Notes: a model not told the origin generated them from the sequence alone. 38,939 nucleotides of DNA from an uncultured Rhodospirillales bacterium (GCA_903924855.1 CAIYCW010000150.1:1-38939), one strand, 5' to 3'; numbered from the stretch's first letter, positions 17,090-25,645 are shown. Numbers and translations are program-made.

Positions 17090-18469
17090 ATGACCGTCCG
17101 CACCCGTTTCGCGCCGTCGCCCACCGGCATGCTGCACATTGGTGGCGCCCGCACCGCGCTGTTCAACTTCCTCTATGCCCGCCACATGGGCGGCCAGTTC
17201 CTGCTGCGCATCGAGGACACCGATCGCGAACGCAGCACCGAGGCCGCAACGCAGATGATCCTGCGCGGGCTGGACTGGCTTGGCCTCACGCCGGATGAAG
17301 CGCCGGTGATGCAATCCACCCGCCAGGCGCGTCACACCGAGGTGGCGCTGGACATGCTGGCGCGCGGCGCGGCCTATCGCTGCTATCTGAGCCAGGAAGA
17401 GCTGACCGCGATGCGCGCCGCGGCCCAGGCCGAGAAACGGCCGTTCCGGCTGCAAAGCCCGTGGCGTGACCGCGACCCCTCCGAGGCCCCGCCCGACGTG
17501 AAGCCCGTCATCCGCATCAAGGCGCCGCGTGACGGCGAGACCGTGGTGCAGGATCTGGTGCAGGGCGAGGTGAAGGTGGGCAACATCGAGCTGGATGACC
17601 TGATCATCCTGCGCAGCGACGGCACCCCCACCTATCTGCACGCGGTGGTGGTGGATGACCACGACATGGGCATCACCCATGTGATCCGCGGCGACGATCA
17701 CCTCACCAACACCTTCCGCCAGATCATGATCTACCGCGCCAATGGCTGGGATCTGCCGCAGTTTGCCCATGTTCCGCTGATCCACGGCGCGGATGGCGCC
17801 AAGCTGTCCAAGCGCCATGGTGCTGTGAGCGTGATGGAATTCGACGAGATGGGCATCCTGCCCGAGGCCGCCTGCAACTATCTGCTGCGCCTGGGCTGGG
17901 GCCATGGCGACACCGAGATCGTGGATCGCGATGAGGCCATCAGGCTGTTCGACATCAAGGATGTCGGCCGCGCCGCGTCTCGCATGGACTATGCCAAGCT
18001 CACCCACACCAACGCCGTCTATCTGCGCCAGGCCGATGATGACCGGCTGGTGGCCGAGGTCGCCCGCCGCATGCCGGTTGCCGATCCGGTGCATCTGGCG
18101 CGCATCAAGGCGCTGATGCCGGGATTGAAGGAGCGCGCCCGCACGCTGATCGAGCTGACCGAGTCGGCACGCTTCCTCACCTTGTCCGCGCCGCTGACCT
18201 TGGAGCCGAAGGCAGAGGCGCAGCTCACCGAGGACGGCAAGGCCATGCTGCGCGACGCCGCCGGCTTCCTGGAGACGGCGGAGTTCACGCTGGAGGGGAT
18301 CCGCGCCGTGCTGCAGGCGGTGGCCGAGAAGGCCGGGCGCAAGCTGGGCCAGGTGGCGCAACCACTGCGCGCGGCCCTCACCGGAAGCCTGGTCAGCCCG
18401 CCGATCGATCAGACCATCCTCGCACTGGGCCGTGAGGAGACCATCGCCCGGCTGCGCGCCCTGGGCTGA
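17090..18469 (+). CDS. gltX: glutamyl-tRNA synthetase
   Basis: A 459-residue class I aminoacyl-tRNA synthetase that charges tRNA-Glu in the cytosol. It begins with RTRFAPSPTGMLHIGGARTALFN, which contains the HIGH-equivalent HIGG, and has the KLSKRHG signature near residue 240. The segments LRIEDTDRERST and TYLHAVVVDDHDMGITHVIRGDDHL are typical of the canonical bacterial enzyme. Alphaproteobacteria often carry two gltX copies, one of which may make Glu-tRNA-Gln; these cannot be told apart with certainty here. No strong ribosome binding site is visible before the ATG. A perfect hairpin follows the gene. Confidence 0.96.
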   Translation: MTVRTRFAPSPTGMLHIGGARTALFNFLYARHMGGQFLLRIEDTDRERSTEAATQMILRGLDWLGLTPDEAPVMQSTRQARHTEVALDMLARGAAYRCYLSQEELTAMRAAAQAEKRPFRLQSPWRDRDPSEAPPDVKPVIRIKAPRDGETVVQDLVQGEVKVGNIELDDLIILRSDGTPTYLHAVVVDDHDMGITHVIRGDDHLTNTFRQIMIYRANGWDLPQFAHVPLIHGADGAKLSKRHGAVSVMEFDEMGILPEAACNYLLRLGWGHGDTEIVDRDEAIRLFDIKDVGRAASRMDYAKLTHTNAVYLRQADDDRLVAEVARRMPVADPVHLARIKALMPGLKERARTLIELTESARFLTLSAPLTLEPKAEAQLTEDGKAMLRDAAGFLETAEFTLEGIRAVLQAVAEKAGRKLGQVAQPLRAALTGSLVSPPIDQTILALGREETIARLRALG

Positions 18470-18483
18470 CATCCATCCCGTGG

Positions 18484-18509
18484 GGTGGGACGCCGCTTGG
18501 CGTCCCACC
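18484..18509. terminator. hairpin between convergent gltX and hydrolase genes
   Basis: Perfect 11-bp inverted repeat GGTGGGACGCC (18484-18494) and GGCGTCCCACC (18499-18509), loop GCTT, 15 bases after the gltX stop. There is no clear T-run, so it may be a REP-like element or a weak bidirectional terminator. Confidence 0.55.
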
Positions 18510-18530
18510 AATTCCCACGCGCAATCGCCT

Positions 18531-19721
18531 TCAATTCACCCCAAGCCGGCGCAGCTCCCACGGCATGATCACGCGCTCGAAGATCACGCCATCGGTCCAG
18601 CCTTTCGCCTCGCGCCCCAGATGCCCGCCTTGCGGGTTGATCCAGGCATCCTTCGGCACATCCCCCGCCTTCAACAGGGCGACCATGTCCGAGAACGGCA
18701 CCTGGGTGTCCTTCACGCCCCCCACCAGCAGCATCGGCGCGGTGGGTTTGCCAAGCAGTCCCAGGGCGGCCAGCGAAAGCGGCGGCAGTTTGGTGTAGAG
18801 ATCGTCGACCGTGTTGGCGCCGTCCACCACGGCGGTGAAGGCAGGCGCCAGATCGAACAGATACTCGCGATTGCCCAGCGTGCCATCGCGGGTGAACTTC
18901 GCCGAGAAGAACTCATCGATCGGCGGCGACTGCGCCACCACCCCGGCCAGGCGATCACGCTCCAGAATGGCGAGCTTGGTGGCCCAATAGCCGCCGAAAC
19001 TGACGCCGTGCACCAGGATGCGTTTGGCATCCACCTCAGGACGGGTCGTCAGATAGTCGATCAGCTTTGACAGATAGCGCTCGGCATTGGCGCCCACCTT
19101 GAGCGGTGCCTCCCCGGTGCCGGGGCTGTCGACAGCGATATAGCCGACGCCATGGACGATCAGCGCGTTGTAGGTTTCGGCCACCGTCTCCTTGCGGCTG
19201 TCCAGCCCCGCGATCGCCATCACCACCGGCACGCGCGTGCCGGGGGCGGTTGCGGGCAGGCGCAGATAGGCCACGATCTCGCTGCCTTCGAAGGGCAGCC
19301 GGATCACTTCCAGCCTGGGGGAGAGCAGGGCTGCGTGTTTCAGATAGGCATCGATGGCGTGCCGGTAGGCGGCGCGTTTGCCGTCCGAGGATGGCACCGG
19401 CCATTGCGCGAAATAGAACAGGCGCCAGGCCTTCACATAGGCGGCGTCACGCGCGGCATCGGTGGTGGCGGCGCCGGCCTGCGCCAGATAGCGCTCGGCG
19501 ATGGTGGAGAAACCATGCGCCCAGTCGTCACGCTCACGCGTGGTGATCATCGCCAGCGCGTCGCGCACATCGGCCGCCGCAAGGCCGATGACCGGATAGG
19601 CGCCGCGCTCGGCGCGGGCCTGGGTTTCGGTCTTGATCTCCTCGATGGTGCGTTCCGGCACCTGGGATTGGGCCGCATGGCCCAGCAGCAGCAGGATGAA
19701 GAATGCCGCAAGTGCGCGCAT
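18531..19721 (-). CDS. exported alpha/beta hydrolase, FrsA/DUF1100-like
   Basis: The 396-residue protein has an N-terminal signal peptide (to about residue 18) and an alpha/beta-hydrolase domain preceded by a helical cap. The triad is readable as Ser241 (GVSFGGY), Asp338 (GGVKDTQVPF) and His367 (QGGHLGR). The architecture and AVDSPGTGEAP resemble the FrsA/DUF1100 group, which includes 2,6-dihydropseudooxynicotine hydrolase. It probably cleaves an ester or C-C bond in the periplasm; the substrate is unknown. It is a single gene, convergent with gltX and 60 bases downstream of the ompW terminator. Confidence 0.8.
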   Translation of the reverse strand: MRALAAFFILLLLGHAAQSQVPERTIEEIKTETQARAERGAYPVIGLAAADVRDALAMITTRERDDWAHGFSTIAERYLAQAGAATTDAARDAAYVKAWRLFYFAQWPVPSSDGKRAAYRHAIDAYLKHAALLSPRLEVIRLPFEGSEIVAYLRLPATAPGTRVPVVMAIAGLDSRKETVAETYNALIVHGVGYIAVDSPGTGEAPLKVGANAERYLSKLIDYLTTRPEVDAKRILVHGVSFGGYWATKLAILERDRLAGVVAQSPPIDEFFSAKFTRDGTLGNREYLFDLAPAFTAVVDGANTVDDLYTKLPPLSLAALGLLGKPTAPMLLVGGVKDTQVPFSDMVALLKAGDVPKDAWINPQGGHLGREAKGWTDGVIFERVIMPWELRRLGVN

Positions 19722-19791
19722 GGCCTAACTCCCCTTTTTTGTTTTGTTGGGGAAATTTCGAGCCGGGATTGCAGGCGGTGTCAAGAAAGCG

Positions 19792-19832
19792 AAAAGGCCT
19801 GCCTGGTGTCGGGGGTGACCACCAGGCAGGCC
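19792..19832 (-). terminator. Rho-independent terminator of ompW
   Basis: A 13-bp perfect stem (GGCCTGCCTGGTG 19796-19808 and its complement 19820-19832, 11-base loop) is followed on the minus strand by TTTTC. It lies 50 bases after the ompW stop. Confidence 0.85.
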
Positions 19833-19882
19833 CTCATTGCGCGCGGGGTGCAGGGAGGGGGGAGAACCGCGCGCAAAGCCGA

Positions 19883-20542
19883 TCAGAATTTGTAGCCGAC
19901 GCCCACGCCGATCACGGTTGGGTTCAGCGCTGTCTTGGCGATGATCCTGCTGCCGTTCAGATGGGCGGTGGTGTTGATGAAGATCTGCTTCACATCGACG
20001 TTGAGCACCCACGGGCCGGAGAGCGCGTAGTCGAACCCTGCCTGAATCGCGGGGCCCACGGCACTGTCCAGGCCAAGCTTGGTGACGGTGGGGCCGGCCG
20101 GGCTGGTGGCGTAGAAGAACGTCACGTTCACGCCGGCGCCGACATAGGGGCTGAAACGGCTGTCCGGCAGCATGTGGTATTGCACGGTGAGCGTGGGCGG
20201 CAGCACCCAGGTGGAGCCGACCGGCACGCGGCCGAGTGCGGTGCCCGTGGCGGTGATGTTGTGGCGCGTGGTGGCGGCGATCAGCTCAAGGGCGATGTTG
20301 CGGGTCAGGAAGTAGGACAGATCCACTTCGGGGGCGAACTGGTCTGTCGTGGTCACCTTGCCGCCGATGAGGCTGACCGAGCTTGTGCTGTTCAGCGGGT
20401 TGACGTTGATCAGCCGGCCGCGGACCAGGAACATGCCGGCCTGTTCGGGCGTGAAGCTGGTATCTGTGCTTTGGGCGGCGGCAAGTGCAGTTGTGCCGAG
20501 CAACGCTGCCAGAATGGCGGGCGCCAGTTTCGAGATGGTCAT
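19883..20542 (-). CDS. ompW: OmpW-family outer-membrane protein
   Basis: A 219-residue protein with a signal peptide (cleavage near residue 23, LAAAQ) and an eight-strand OmpW barrel. Visible marks are GKVTTTDQFAPEVDLSYFLTRNIALELIAATTRHNI, here in part, the LPPTLTVQYHM segment, SPYVGAGVNVTFF and the C-terminal aromatic GVGVGYKF expected for BAM-assembled barrels. OmpW forms a narrow hydrophobic channel and in enterobacteria responds to oxygen limitation through FNR. An FNR-type site lies 65-78 bases upstream of this start, which fits that regulation. Single gene with its own terminator. Confidence 0.93.
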   Translation of the reverse strand: MTISKLAPAILAALLGTTALAAAQSTDTSFTPEQAGMFLVRGRLINVNPLNSTSSVSLIGGKVTTTDQFAPEVDLSYFLTRNIALELIAATTRHNITATGTALGRVPVGSTWVLPPTLTVQYHMLPDSRFSPYVGAGVNVTFFYATSPAGPTVTKLGLDSAVGPAIQAGFDYALSGPWVLNVDVKQIFINTTAHLNGSRIIAKTALNPTVIGVGVGYKF

Positions 20543-20606
20543 GGATCAGTGCTTTCCGTGCAACCAGTGTGCAGGCGCAGAACACCACACGGGACCTGAG
20601 CGGGAT

Positions 20607-20620
20607 TTGATCCAGGTCAA
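20607..20620 (-). promoter_or_regulatory. FNR/FixK-type box upstream of ompW
   Basis: TTGATCCAGGTCAA matches the FNR/FixK consensus TTGAT-N4-ATCAA in nine of ten positions. Its centre is about 71 bases from the ompW ATG, so it would sit near -41.5 if transcription starts around 20572, the position of an activated class II promoter. Start site is inferred, not seen. Confidence 0.75.
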
Positions 20621-20716
20621 CCTTGGATCGGTTTTTGTTGTTTGCGCCGTAAAGTGAAACGGATCTGAAGGACGCGATCGACTGTCATGCTGTGCATGGG
20701 GTTCGGAGGCTTCGTG

Positions 20717-22141
20717 CTACCGATCCGTCAGGCGAAGCTCGATGCGGCGGTTCCTGGCATAGGCTTCCGGCGTCTCCGCGGGATCGATCGGCTGATTGTC
20801 GCCAAAGCCTGCCGCCGCCAGATGCTCGGGCGGAATTCCTTCGGCGGCGAGGAGTTTGACCACGGTGATCGCACGGCTGGCCGACAATTCCCAGTTCGAG
20901 GCGAAGCGGCCGGTGGTGGGCTGGTGGTCGGCGTGGCCATCCACCCGCAGGATCCAGCCCAGATCGGGCGGGATCTGGATCACCAGGGTCTTCAACGTGG
21001 CGGCGAGTTTGCGGATCTCCTCCTGGCCGGCCGGCGTGAGGTCAGCACTGCCGACAGGGAACAGCACCTCGCTTTGGAACACGAAGCGGTCGCCAACCAC
21101 GGAGATGCCGGGCTTGCCGGCCAGCACGGTGGAGAGCCTGCCGAAGAATTCGCTGCGGTAGCGCTGCAACTCCTCGACCTTCTGGGCGAGGGCGATGTTG
21201 AGTCGCTTGCCGAGATCGGCGATCTGCACGTCCTTGTCCTTGGCGGCCGATTCAGAGACGTTGAGCGCCTCGGCGAGGCCAGACAGCTGCAGGCGCATCT
21301 GCTCCATCTGCTGGTTCAGCAGCGCCACCTGGGCGCGCGCCGAATCGCCCAGGCGCTTCTCGTCCGCCAGCTCCACCGCGACCGCCTGCTGACGCTGCTC
21401 TGCGGTGGTGGCGCGCACGGCTGCGTCTTGCGCCTGGCGTTCCAGATCGTCTCGCAAAGCGGTCAGCGCCTTGATCTGGGTGGCCATGGTGGCAAGGTCG
21501 GAGAGTCTGGCCTCGATGGTGGCACGATCCGCCTTCACGGTGACGTCGGCCTCCTCGGCCTGGTGCTTCATCTCGGCCAGCTGGGCGGTGAGGTCGCTGA
21601 TCTGCTGGCGCAGTGTTGCCGCCTGGGCCGCGGTCAACGCCTGGGTCTGGCTTGCGGCGTCGCCCTTGCGGGCGAGGTCTGCGAGCTGGCCCTGCAGCGC
21701 CTCGTTGCGGCCTTGGGCGGCCTTGGCCTGCAGGCTGGCATCGGCGAGCTGGGCTGCCAGCCTGTCCCGATCCAGCTTCAGCGCGTCACGCTCGGCGGTG
21801 ATGGCGGCTGCCGTGGCGCCGGCCACGCTCAGCCGTTGCGCGGCCGCCTCGCCGGCCGATTTGGCGGCGGCCAGATCGCGGGTGAGGCTTGCGATGGACA
21901 GCTGCAACTCGGCGCTGTGGCCGCGCTCCAGGTTGAGCATGTCGGTCATCTCCGCCATCTGCCGGCCGAGGCGTTCCAGCGCCTTGTCGCGGCCGGACAG
22001 CGCCACCGACAGGAAGGCCTGCGCCAGCACGAACACCAGCAGCACGAAGATGATCACCATCAGCAGCGTGGACAGCGCGTCCACATAGCCGGGCCAGGCG
22101 CTCAGCCCTTCGGTCTGGGTGGATTTGCGGCGCAGCGCCAT
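20717..22141 (-). CDS. MotB-like protein: one TM helix, long coiled coil, OmpA-like domain
   Basis: The 474-residue protein has one N-terminal transmembrane helix (about 19-45) that begins WPGYVDALSTLL. Asp21 is placed like the proton-binding Asp of MotB (AYADFMTAM). A predicted coiled coil rich in Ala, Gln, Leu and charged residues runs from about 46 to 330. An OmpA/MotB-type peptidoglycan-binding domain (about 360-474) shows VDGHADHQPT, SNWELSASRA and ARNRRIEL. It should be anchored in the inner membrane with the rest in the periplasm, gripping the wall. It lies one base after the MotA-like gene, so they are cotranscribed and probably form a proton-driven complex. No flagellar gene is nearby. 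Cellular role unknown. Confidence 0.82.
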   Translation of the reverse strand: MALRRKSTQTEGLSAWPGYVDALSTLLMVIIFVLLVFVLAQAFLSVALSGRDKALERLGRQMAEMTDMLNLERGHSAELQLSIASLTRDLAAAKSAGEAAAQRLSVAGATAAAITAERDALKLDRDRLAAQLADASLQAKAAQGRNEALQGQLADLARKGDAASQTQALTAAQAATLRQQISDLTAQLAEMKHQAEEADVTVKADRATIEARLSDLATMATQIKALTALRDDLERQAQDAAVRATTAEQRQQAVAVELADEKRLGDSARAQVALLNQQMEQMRLQLSGLAEALNVSESAAKDKDVQIADLGKRLNIALAQKVEELQRYRSEFFGRLSTVLAGKPGISVVGDRFVFQSEVLFPVGSADLTPAGQEEIRKLAATLKTLVIQIPPDLGWILRVDGHADHQPTTGRFASNWELSASRAITVVKLLAAEGIPPEHLAAAGFGDNQPIDPAETPEAYARNRRIELRLTDR

Positions 22142-22142
22142 G

Positions 22143-23315
22143 TCAGCTCCTTGGCGGTTCTTCGGCGATGGCGACGATGGTCTTGGTCAGCACCTTGATC
22201 TCGTTGCGCAACTCGGAGGAGAGCTGCACGCGGCCGGAATCAAGCTCGCCCACCAGGCGCTGCAGCGTCTGGTCGATGCTGCGCAGATGGGTGCGGGTGG
22301 CTTCCTCCAGGGCGGCGCTGCGCGGCTCGGCCAGGCGCTGCAGCGCAGGGATCATCGCCTGCTGCTGCTCGGCCATGCGGCGCATGATGTCCTGATTGTC
22401 GCGCATGTTCTCGGACAGCGTCTGCAACTGGTGGCCGAGTGCCACGATGGTGGCGTTGGCCTCCCGCCTGCCATCCTCGCCCCGCGCCAGCACGGTCTGC
22501 AGCTGTTCCATGTTCTCGGCCGTCTGTTCCAGCAGGGCCTGCACATAGGCTGGCACCGAGCCTTCACCGTCCGACCCCACGGCGCCGGAGCCCAGGCGGG
22601 TGATGCCGGCCAGCCATTCCTCCAGCTCGTTGTAGAAGCGGTTCTGCGCCTGCCCCGCGGTGAGGTCGAGAAAGCCCAGCACGAGCGCGCCGGACAGGCC
22701 GAGCATGGAGGACGAGAACGCCGTGCCCATGCCCTTCAGCGGCCGGGCGAGGCCGGATTTCAGCTGTTCGAACAACACATTGACATCGCCGGAGCCGACC
22801 GACATCGAACCGATCACATCGCCCACCGAGGAGACGGTGAGCAACAGGCCCCAGAACGTGCCGAGCAGGCCGAGGAAGATGAGCAGACCGGTCATGTAGC
22901 GCGAGAGCTCGCGCGATTCGTCGAGACGGCTGGCGATGCTGTCCAGCATCGAGCGCATCGCGGGAGCGGACAGGGTGAAGCGGTCCTCACCCCCGGCGCG
23001 GCCGGCGCTGCGGGCATTGGCGCGTCTGGTGGCGAGCATCTGCGCCATCGGCGCCAGCAGCTTGGGGGCTTTCAGCACCTCCAGCCTTTCGCGCGCCTGC
23101 TGGAACGTCTCGACCCAGGTGACTTCGGCGGAAAGCCTGGTGACCTGGCGCAGGTTCCAGAAGATACCGATCGCCAGCACCAGCAGGATCAGCGCGTTGA
23201 GCAGCGGGTTGGTGATGAAGGCGGTGGTCAGCGCCTGTTGCAGCAGCACGGCCACACCGCCCACCGCGAGCAGGAAGATCAGCATGCGGATCAGATAGGT
23301 GAGCGGGCGGGTCAT
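22143..23315 (-). CDS. MotA/TolQ/ExbB-like proton-channel subunit with helical tail
   Basis: The 390-residue protein has four predicted membrane helices (about 10-28, 38-57, 141-163, 195-219). The third and fourth carry the MotA/ExbB core: LLIFLGLLGTFWGLLLTV and GMGTAFSSSMLGLSGALVLGFLDL. A cytosolic domain lies between helices 2 and 3, and an amphipathic, coiled-coil-like tail of about 150 residues follows helix 4. The architecture resembles non-flagellar MotA relatives such as ZorA, though with a shorter tail. The start at 23315 is preceded by CAGGGACG; an open frame to 23501 overlaps the OmpA-like gene. It should pair with the MotB-like product encoded next to it. Coupled proton flow to work in the envelope is the inference; the task is unknown. 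Confidence 0.82.
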   Translation of the reverse strand: MTRPLTYLIRMLIFLLAVGGVAVLLQQALTTAFITNPLLNALILLVLAIGIFWNLRQVTRLSAEVTWVETFQQARERLEVLKAPKLLAPMAQMLATRRANARSAGRAGGEDRFTLSAPAMRSMLDSIASRLDESRELSRYMTGLLIFLGLLGTFWGLLLTVSSVGDVIGSMSVGSGDVNVLFEQLKSGLARPLKGMGTAFSSSMLGLSGALVLGFLDLTAGQAQNRFYNELEEWLAGITRLGSGAVGSDGEGSVPAYVQALLEQTAENMEQLQTVLARGEDGRREANATIVALGHQLQTLSENMRDNQDIMRRMAEQQQAMIPALQRLAEPRSAALEEATRTHLRSIDQTLQRLVGELDSGRVQLSSELRNEIKVLTKTIVAIAEEPPRS

Positions 23316-23364
23316 GCTGGCGTCCCTGGATCGAGGGTGGAGATCGGAATGTGGCGTGCGGTGT

Positions 23365-24081
23365 CTATTTCGGCGCGGCTGGTGGCGGGGAGGCTGAGGT
23401 TGCAGGCGGCGGCGGCACCGGGTTGGGGCCCACCACGATATCGGCCCGATCGCTCGGCCCGTCGCCATAGCCGGGAGAGCTTGGGCCCAGTGCCCGCACA
23501 TAGATGCGGGTGGAGGCGATGCCCTGGCCCATCAGCACGGATCGGACCGCCAAGGCGCGCGACAGCGACAGACGGCGCGGGGTCGAGGGGTCCTGCGCGT
23601 CACCCGCGGCAAAGCTGGTGACGGTGAAGGCGGCGTTGGGGGCGGCGGGTGCTGTGCCGGGGCCGCCTTTCACCAAAGCGCGGATGGCGGCGTCCGTGTC
23701 CGGGGTGATGTCGCTGCGTCCCGTGCCGAAGATCACCCGCAGGCCGGCATTCAGCCTTTCGGTGCGAGAGGCGGCATCGGCGCTGATCGGGGCGGGCTGC
23801 GGCGGCGGGGCCGGGCGGGTTGGCACTGCAATCGGCGGCGGCAGTGCGACATTGGGCGGTGGAGCGGGGGCGAGTGCCGGCAGGGCCGGCGCTGCCGGCG
23901 TCGCCGGCGCGGGCGTTGCGGGTTTGGCGGCGGGCTTGGGTGCCGGTTTGGCGGCAGGGGCCGCCGGTGCTGCGGGTTTCGGCCCAAGCGCGTCCAGCGC
24001 GCCCGGGTTGACCGTGACCTGCGCCCGGACAGGCAGGGTCAGCAGCAAAAGACAGGCGATGATGGTGAAAAAAGCGCGCAT
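23365..24081 (-). CDS. secreted proline-rich protein with OmpA-like domain
   Basis: A 238-residue protein with a signal peptide (cleavage after PVRA, about residue 20), a 75-residue linker dominated by Pro and Ala (about 35-110) and a C-terminal OmpA-like domain. That domain is recognised from LRVIFGTGRSDITPDTDAAI, the SLSRALAVRSVLMGQGIASTRIYVRALG helix-strand and DRADIVV, each cited in part; the usual NRRVE is replaced by SDRADI. A second Pro-rich tail ends the protein. It lies 49 bases upstream of the MotA-like gene on the same strand, so it is probably the first gene of a three-gene unit. No ribosome binding site is evident. It may be a periplasmic partner of the motor-like complex. Confidence 0.72.
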   Translation of the reverse strand: MRAFFTIIACLLLLTLPVRAQVTVNPGALDALGPKPAAPAAPAAKPAPKPAAKPATPAPATPAAPALPALAPAPPPNVALPPPIAVPTRPAPPPQPAPISADAASRTERLNAGLRVIFGTGRSDITPDTDAAIRALVKGGPGTAPAAPNAAFTVTSFAAGDAQDPSTPRRLSLSRALAVRSVLMGQGIASTRIYVRALGPSSPGYGDGPSDRADIVVGPNPVPPPPATSASPPPAAPK

Positions 24082-24105
24082 GACGAGGAAACTAGAGCAT
24101 GCCCG

Positions 24106-24137
24106 CCGGTTCGGGAACTGCGGTTCATCCGAACCGG
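24106..24137. terminator. long hairpin between suhB and the motor-like genes
   Basis: CCGGTTCGG (24106-24114) pairs with CCGAACCGG (24129-24137), and the stem continues inward with GAAC/GTTC around a TGCG loop, with a two-base bulge. It lies after the suhB stop and before the OmpA-like start. It lacks a T-run, so it may be a terminator or a transcript-processing element. Confidence 0.5.
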
Positions 24138-24153
24138 TGATGAAACCTTGGTA

Positions 24154-24987
24154 TCACCCGCGCTGGGCGGCCTGCATGCCGTCGAGCACCGCGGCGCAGA
24201 GCAGCGGGTGCATGGTGGGGTTGGCGGCCACAACATGGCCGTTCTCGCGCGGATCGCCGCCCTGCGGGTCGGTGGCGAAGCCGCCCGCCTCGCGCACCAG
24301 CAAAATGCCGGCATTGCAATCCCACGGCTTCAGGCCGAGTTCCCAGAATCCGTCATACCGGCCGGCCGCCACCCAGGCGAGGTCGAGCGCCGCAGCACCG
24401 AAGCGGCGGATGCCCGCCACCTGCGGCATCAGCCCGCCCAGCGTGCGGGCGAAGGCCAGGCGGTTCGCGGGGGCGACGGCGGCGAACGGAATGCCGGTTG
24501 CGAACAGCGCCTCGTTGAGGTTGCGCCGCGCCGAGACGCGCAGGCGACGTTCGTTCAGATAGGCGCCCACGCCCTTCTCCGCCCAGAACATCTCGGCCGC
24601 TGCGGGGTTGTAGACCAGCCCCGCCGCAATCTCGGTGCTGCCATCCTGCAGGCGGCGTTCCAGCCCGATGCTGATCGCCCAGTGCGGAATGCCGTGCAGG
24701 AAGTTGGTGGTGCCGTCCAGCGGGTCGATCACCCAGCGCCAGGCCCAGTTGTCACTGCCCTCGGCGCCGGATTCCTCCATCAGGAAGGCGTAGCCGGGGC
24801 GGGCCTTGATCAGCTCCTCGCGGATGGTCTGCTCGGCGCGGATATCGGCCTGGGAGACGAAATCGCCGGGTCCCTTGATGCTGACCTGCAACTGCTCGAC
24901 CTCGGCGAAGTCGCGCAGCAGGCGTTTCGCGGCCTTCTGCACCGCGTTCTGCATGACGGTCATGTGGGGGGAAAGGCGAAGCGCCAT
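24154..24987 (-). CDS. suhB: inositol monophosphatase family protein SuhB
   Basis: The 277-residue protein has all metal-site motifs of the inositol monophosphatase family: EES (71-73), DPLDGTTNF (88-96) and PWDCNAG near residue 222. It hydrolyses inositol-1-phosphate or related phosphates with magnesium; in enterobacteria SuhB also acts in rRNA transcription antitermination. AGGAA lies eight bases before the ATG at 24987. It follows efp on the same strand after a strong GC hairpin. The efp-suhB neighbourhood suggests housekeeping expression. Which of the two known roles dominates here cannot be read from the sequence. Confidence 0.92.
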   Translation of the reverse strand: MALRLSPHMTVMQNAVQKAAKRLLRDFAEVEQLQVSIKGPGDFVSQADIRAEQTIREELIKARPGYAFLMEESGAEGSDNWAWRWVIDPLDGTTNFLHGIPHWAISIGLERRLQDGSTEIAAGLVYNPAAAEMFWAEKGVGAYLNERRLRVSARRNLNEALFATGIPFAAVAPANRLAFARTLGGLMPQVAGIRRFGAAALDLAWVAAGRYDGFWELGLKPWDCNAGILLVREAGGFATDPQGGDPRENGHVVAANPTMHPLLCAAVLDGMQAAQRG

Positions 24988-25041
24988 GACGTGATTTCCT
25001 GCGCGCAGGAAGCGGGCGCGCGATGCTTTTGAAGGTCGTCA

Positions 25042-25067
25042 CGGCGAGGGGCGTGTGCCCCTCGCCG
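25042..25067. terminator. GC-rich hairpin after efp
   Basis: Perfect 11-bp stem CGGCGAGGGGC (25042-25052) / GCCCCTCGCCG (25057-25067), loop GTGT, 11 bases beyond the efp stop. There is no adjacent T-run on the minus strand, so partial termination is likely at most. Confidence 0.5.
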
Positions 25068-25078
25068 CGGCAGGGCGA

Positions 25079-25645
25079 TCAGCCCTTGAAGCGTTCGACG
25101 TAGGTGACGTCCTCGGTGCGGACCACGATCTTCTCACCGGATTCGATGAAGGGCGGCACCATGCATTTCAGGCCGTTTTCCAGCAGGGCCGGCTTGTAGG
25201 AGGACGAGACGGTCTGCCCCTTGGTCACCGGATCGGCTTCGACGATCTGCAGCACCACGTGCTGCGGCAGCGACATCGCCACCGGGTCGCCCTCGACCAT
25301 GTCGACCTCGACCTCCATGTTGTCCTGCAGGAAGGCGACCTTTTCGCCCAGGATCTCAGACGGGATCATCGCCTGCTCGAAGGTCTCGGGATCCATCAGC
25401 ACGAGGTTGTCACCATCGGTGTAGGAATAGGTGTAGACCTTCTGCTCGGTCTGCAGACGCTCCACCGTGTCGGCGGTGCGCCAGCGCTCATTGGTCTTGT
25501 TGCCGGTCTTGAGGTTGCGCATCTCCACCTGGATGAAGGCGCCGCCCTTGCCGGGGGTGATGATCTGCTGCTTGAGAACGGTCCAGCGGTTGCCATCATG
25601 CTCGATCACCTGACCGGCGCGGATGAGGTTTGCCTGCTGCTTCAT
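25079..25645 (-). CDS. efp: translation elongation factor P
   Basis: The 188-residue protein is EF-P with three beta-barrel domains. It relieves ribosome stalling at proline runs. The modification loop reads TPGKGGAF with Lys33 at the tip, the lysine that EpmA and EpmB convert to beta-lysyl-lysine. Both enzymes are encoded close by, so modification by this route is well supported. The start MKQQANLIRAG at 25645 matches the family; longer open frames upstream overlap epmB. It is separated from epmB by 53 bases on the same strand and probably shares its transcript. Confidence 0.96.
   Translation of the reverse strand: MKQQANLIRAGQVIEHDGNRWTVLKQQIITPGKGGAFIQVEMRNLKTGNKTNERWRTADTVERLQTEQKVYTYSYTDGDNLVLMDPETFEQAMIPSEILGEKVAFLQDNMEVEVDMVEGDPVAMSLPQHVVLQIVEADPVTKGQTVSSSYKPALLENGLKCMVPPFIESGEKIVVRTEDVTYVERFKG

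Noticed and set aside
16703-18511. 602-codon minus-strand open frame opposite gltX
   Set aside because: Covers the gltX gene and the comEC start; composition is antisense-like.
20717-23315. Zorya defence system
   Set aside because: The MotA/MotB-like pair resembles ZorA/ZorB in outline, but no ZorC, ZorD or ZorE gene is adjacent and neighbours are housekeeping genes.
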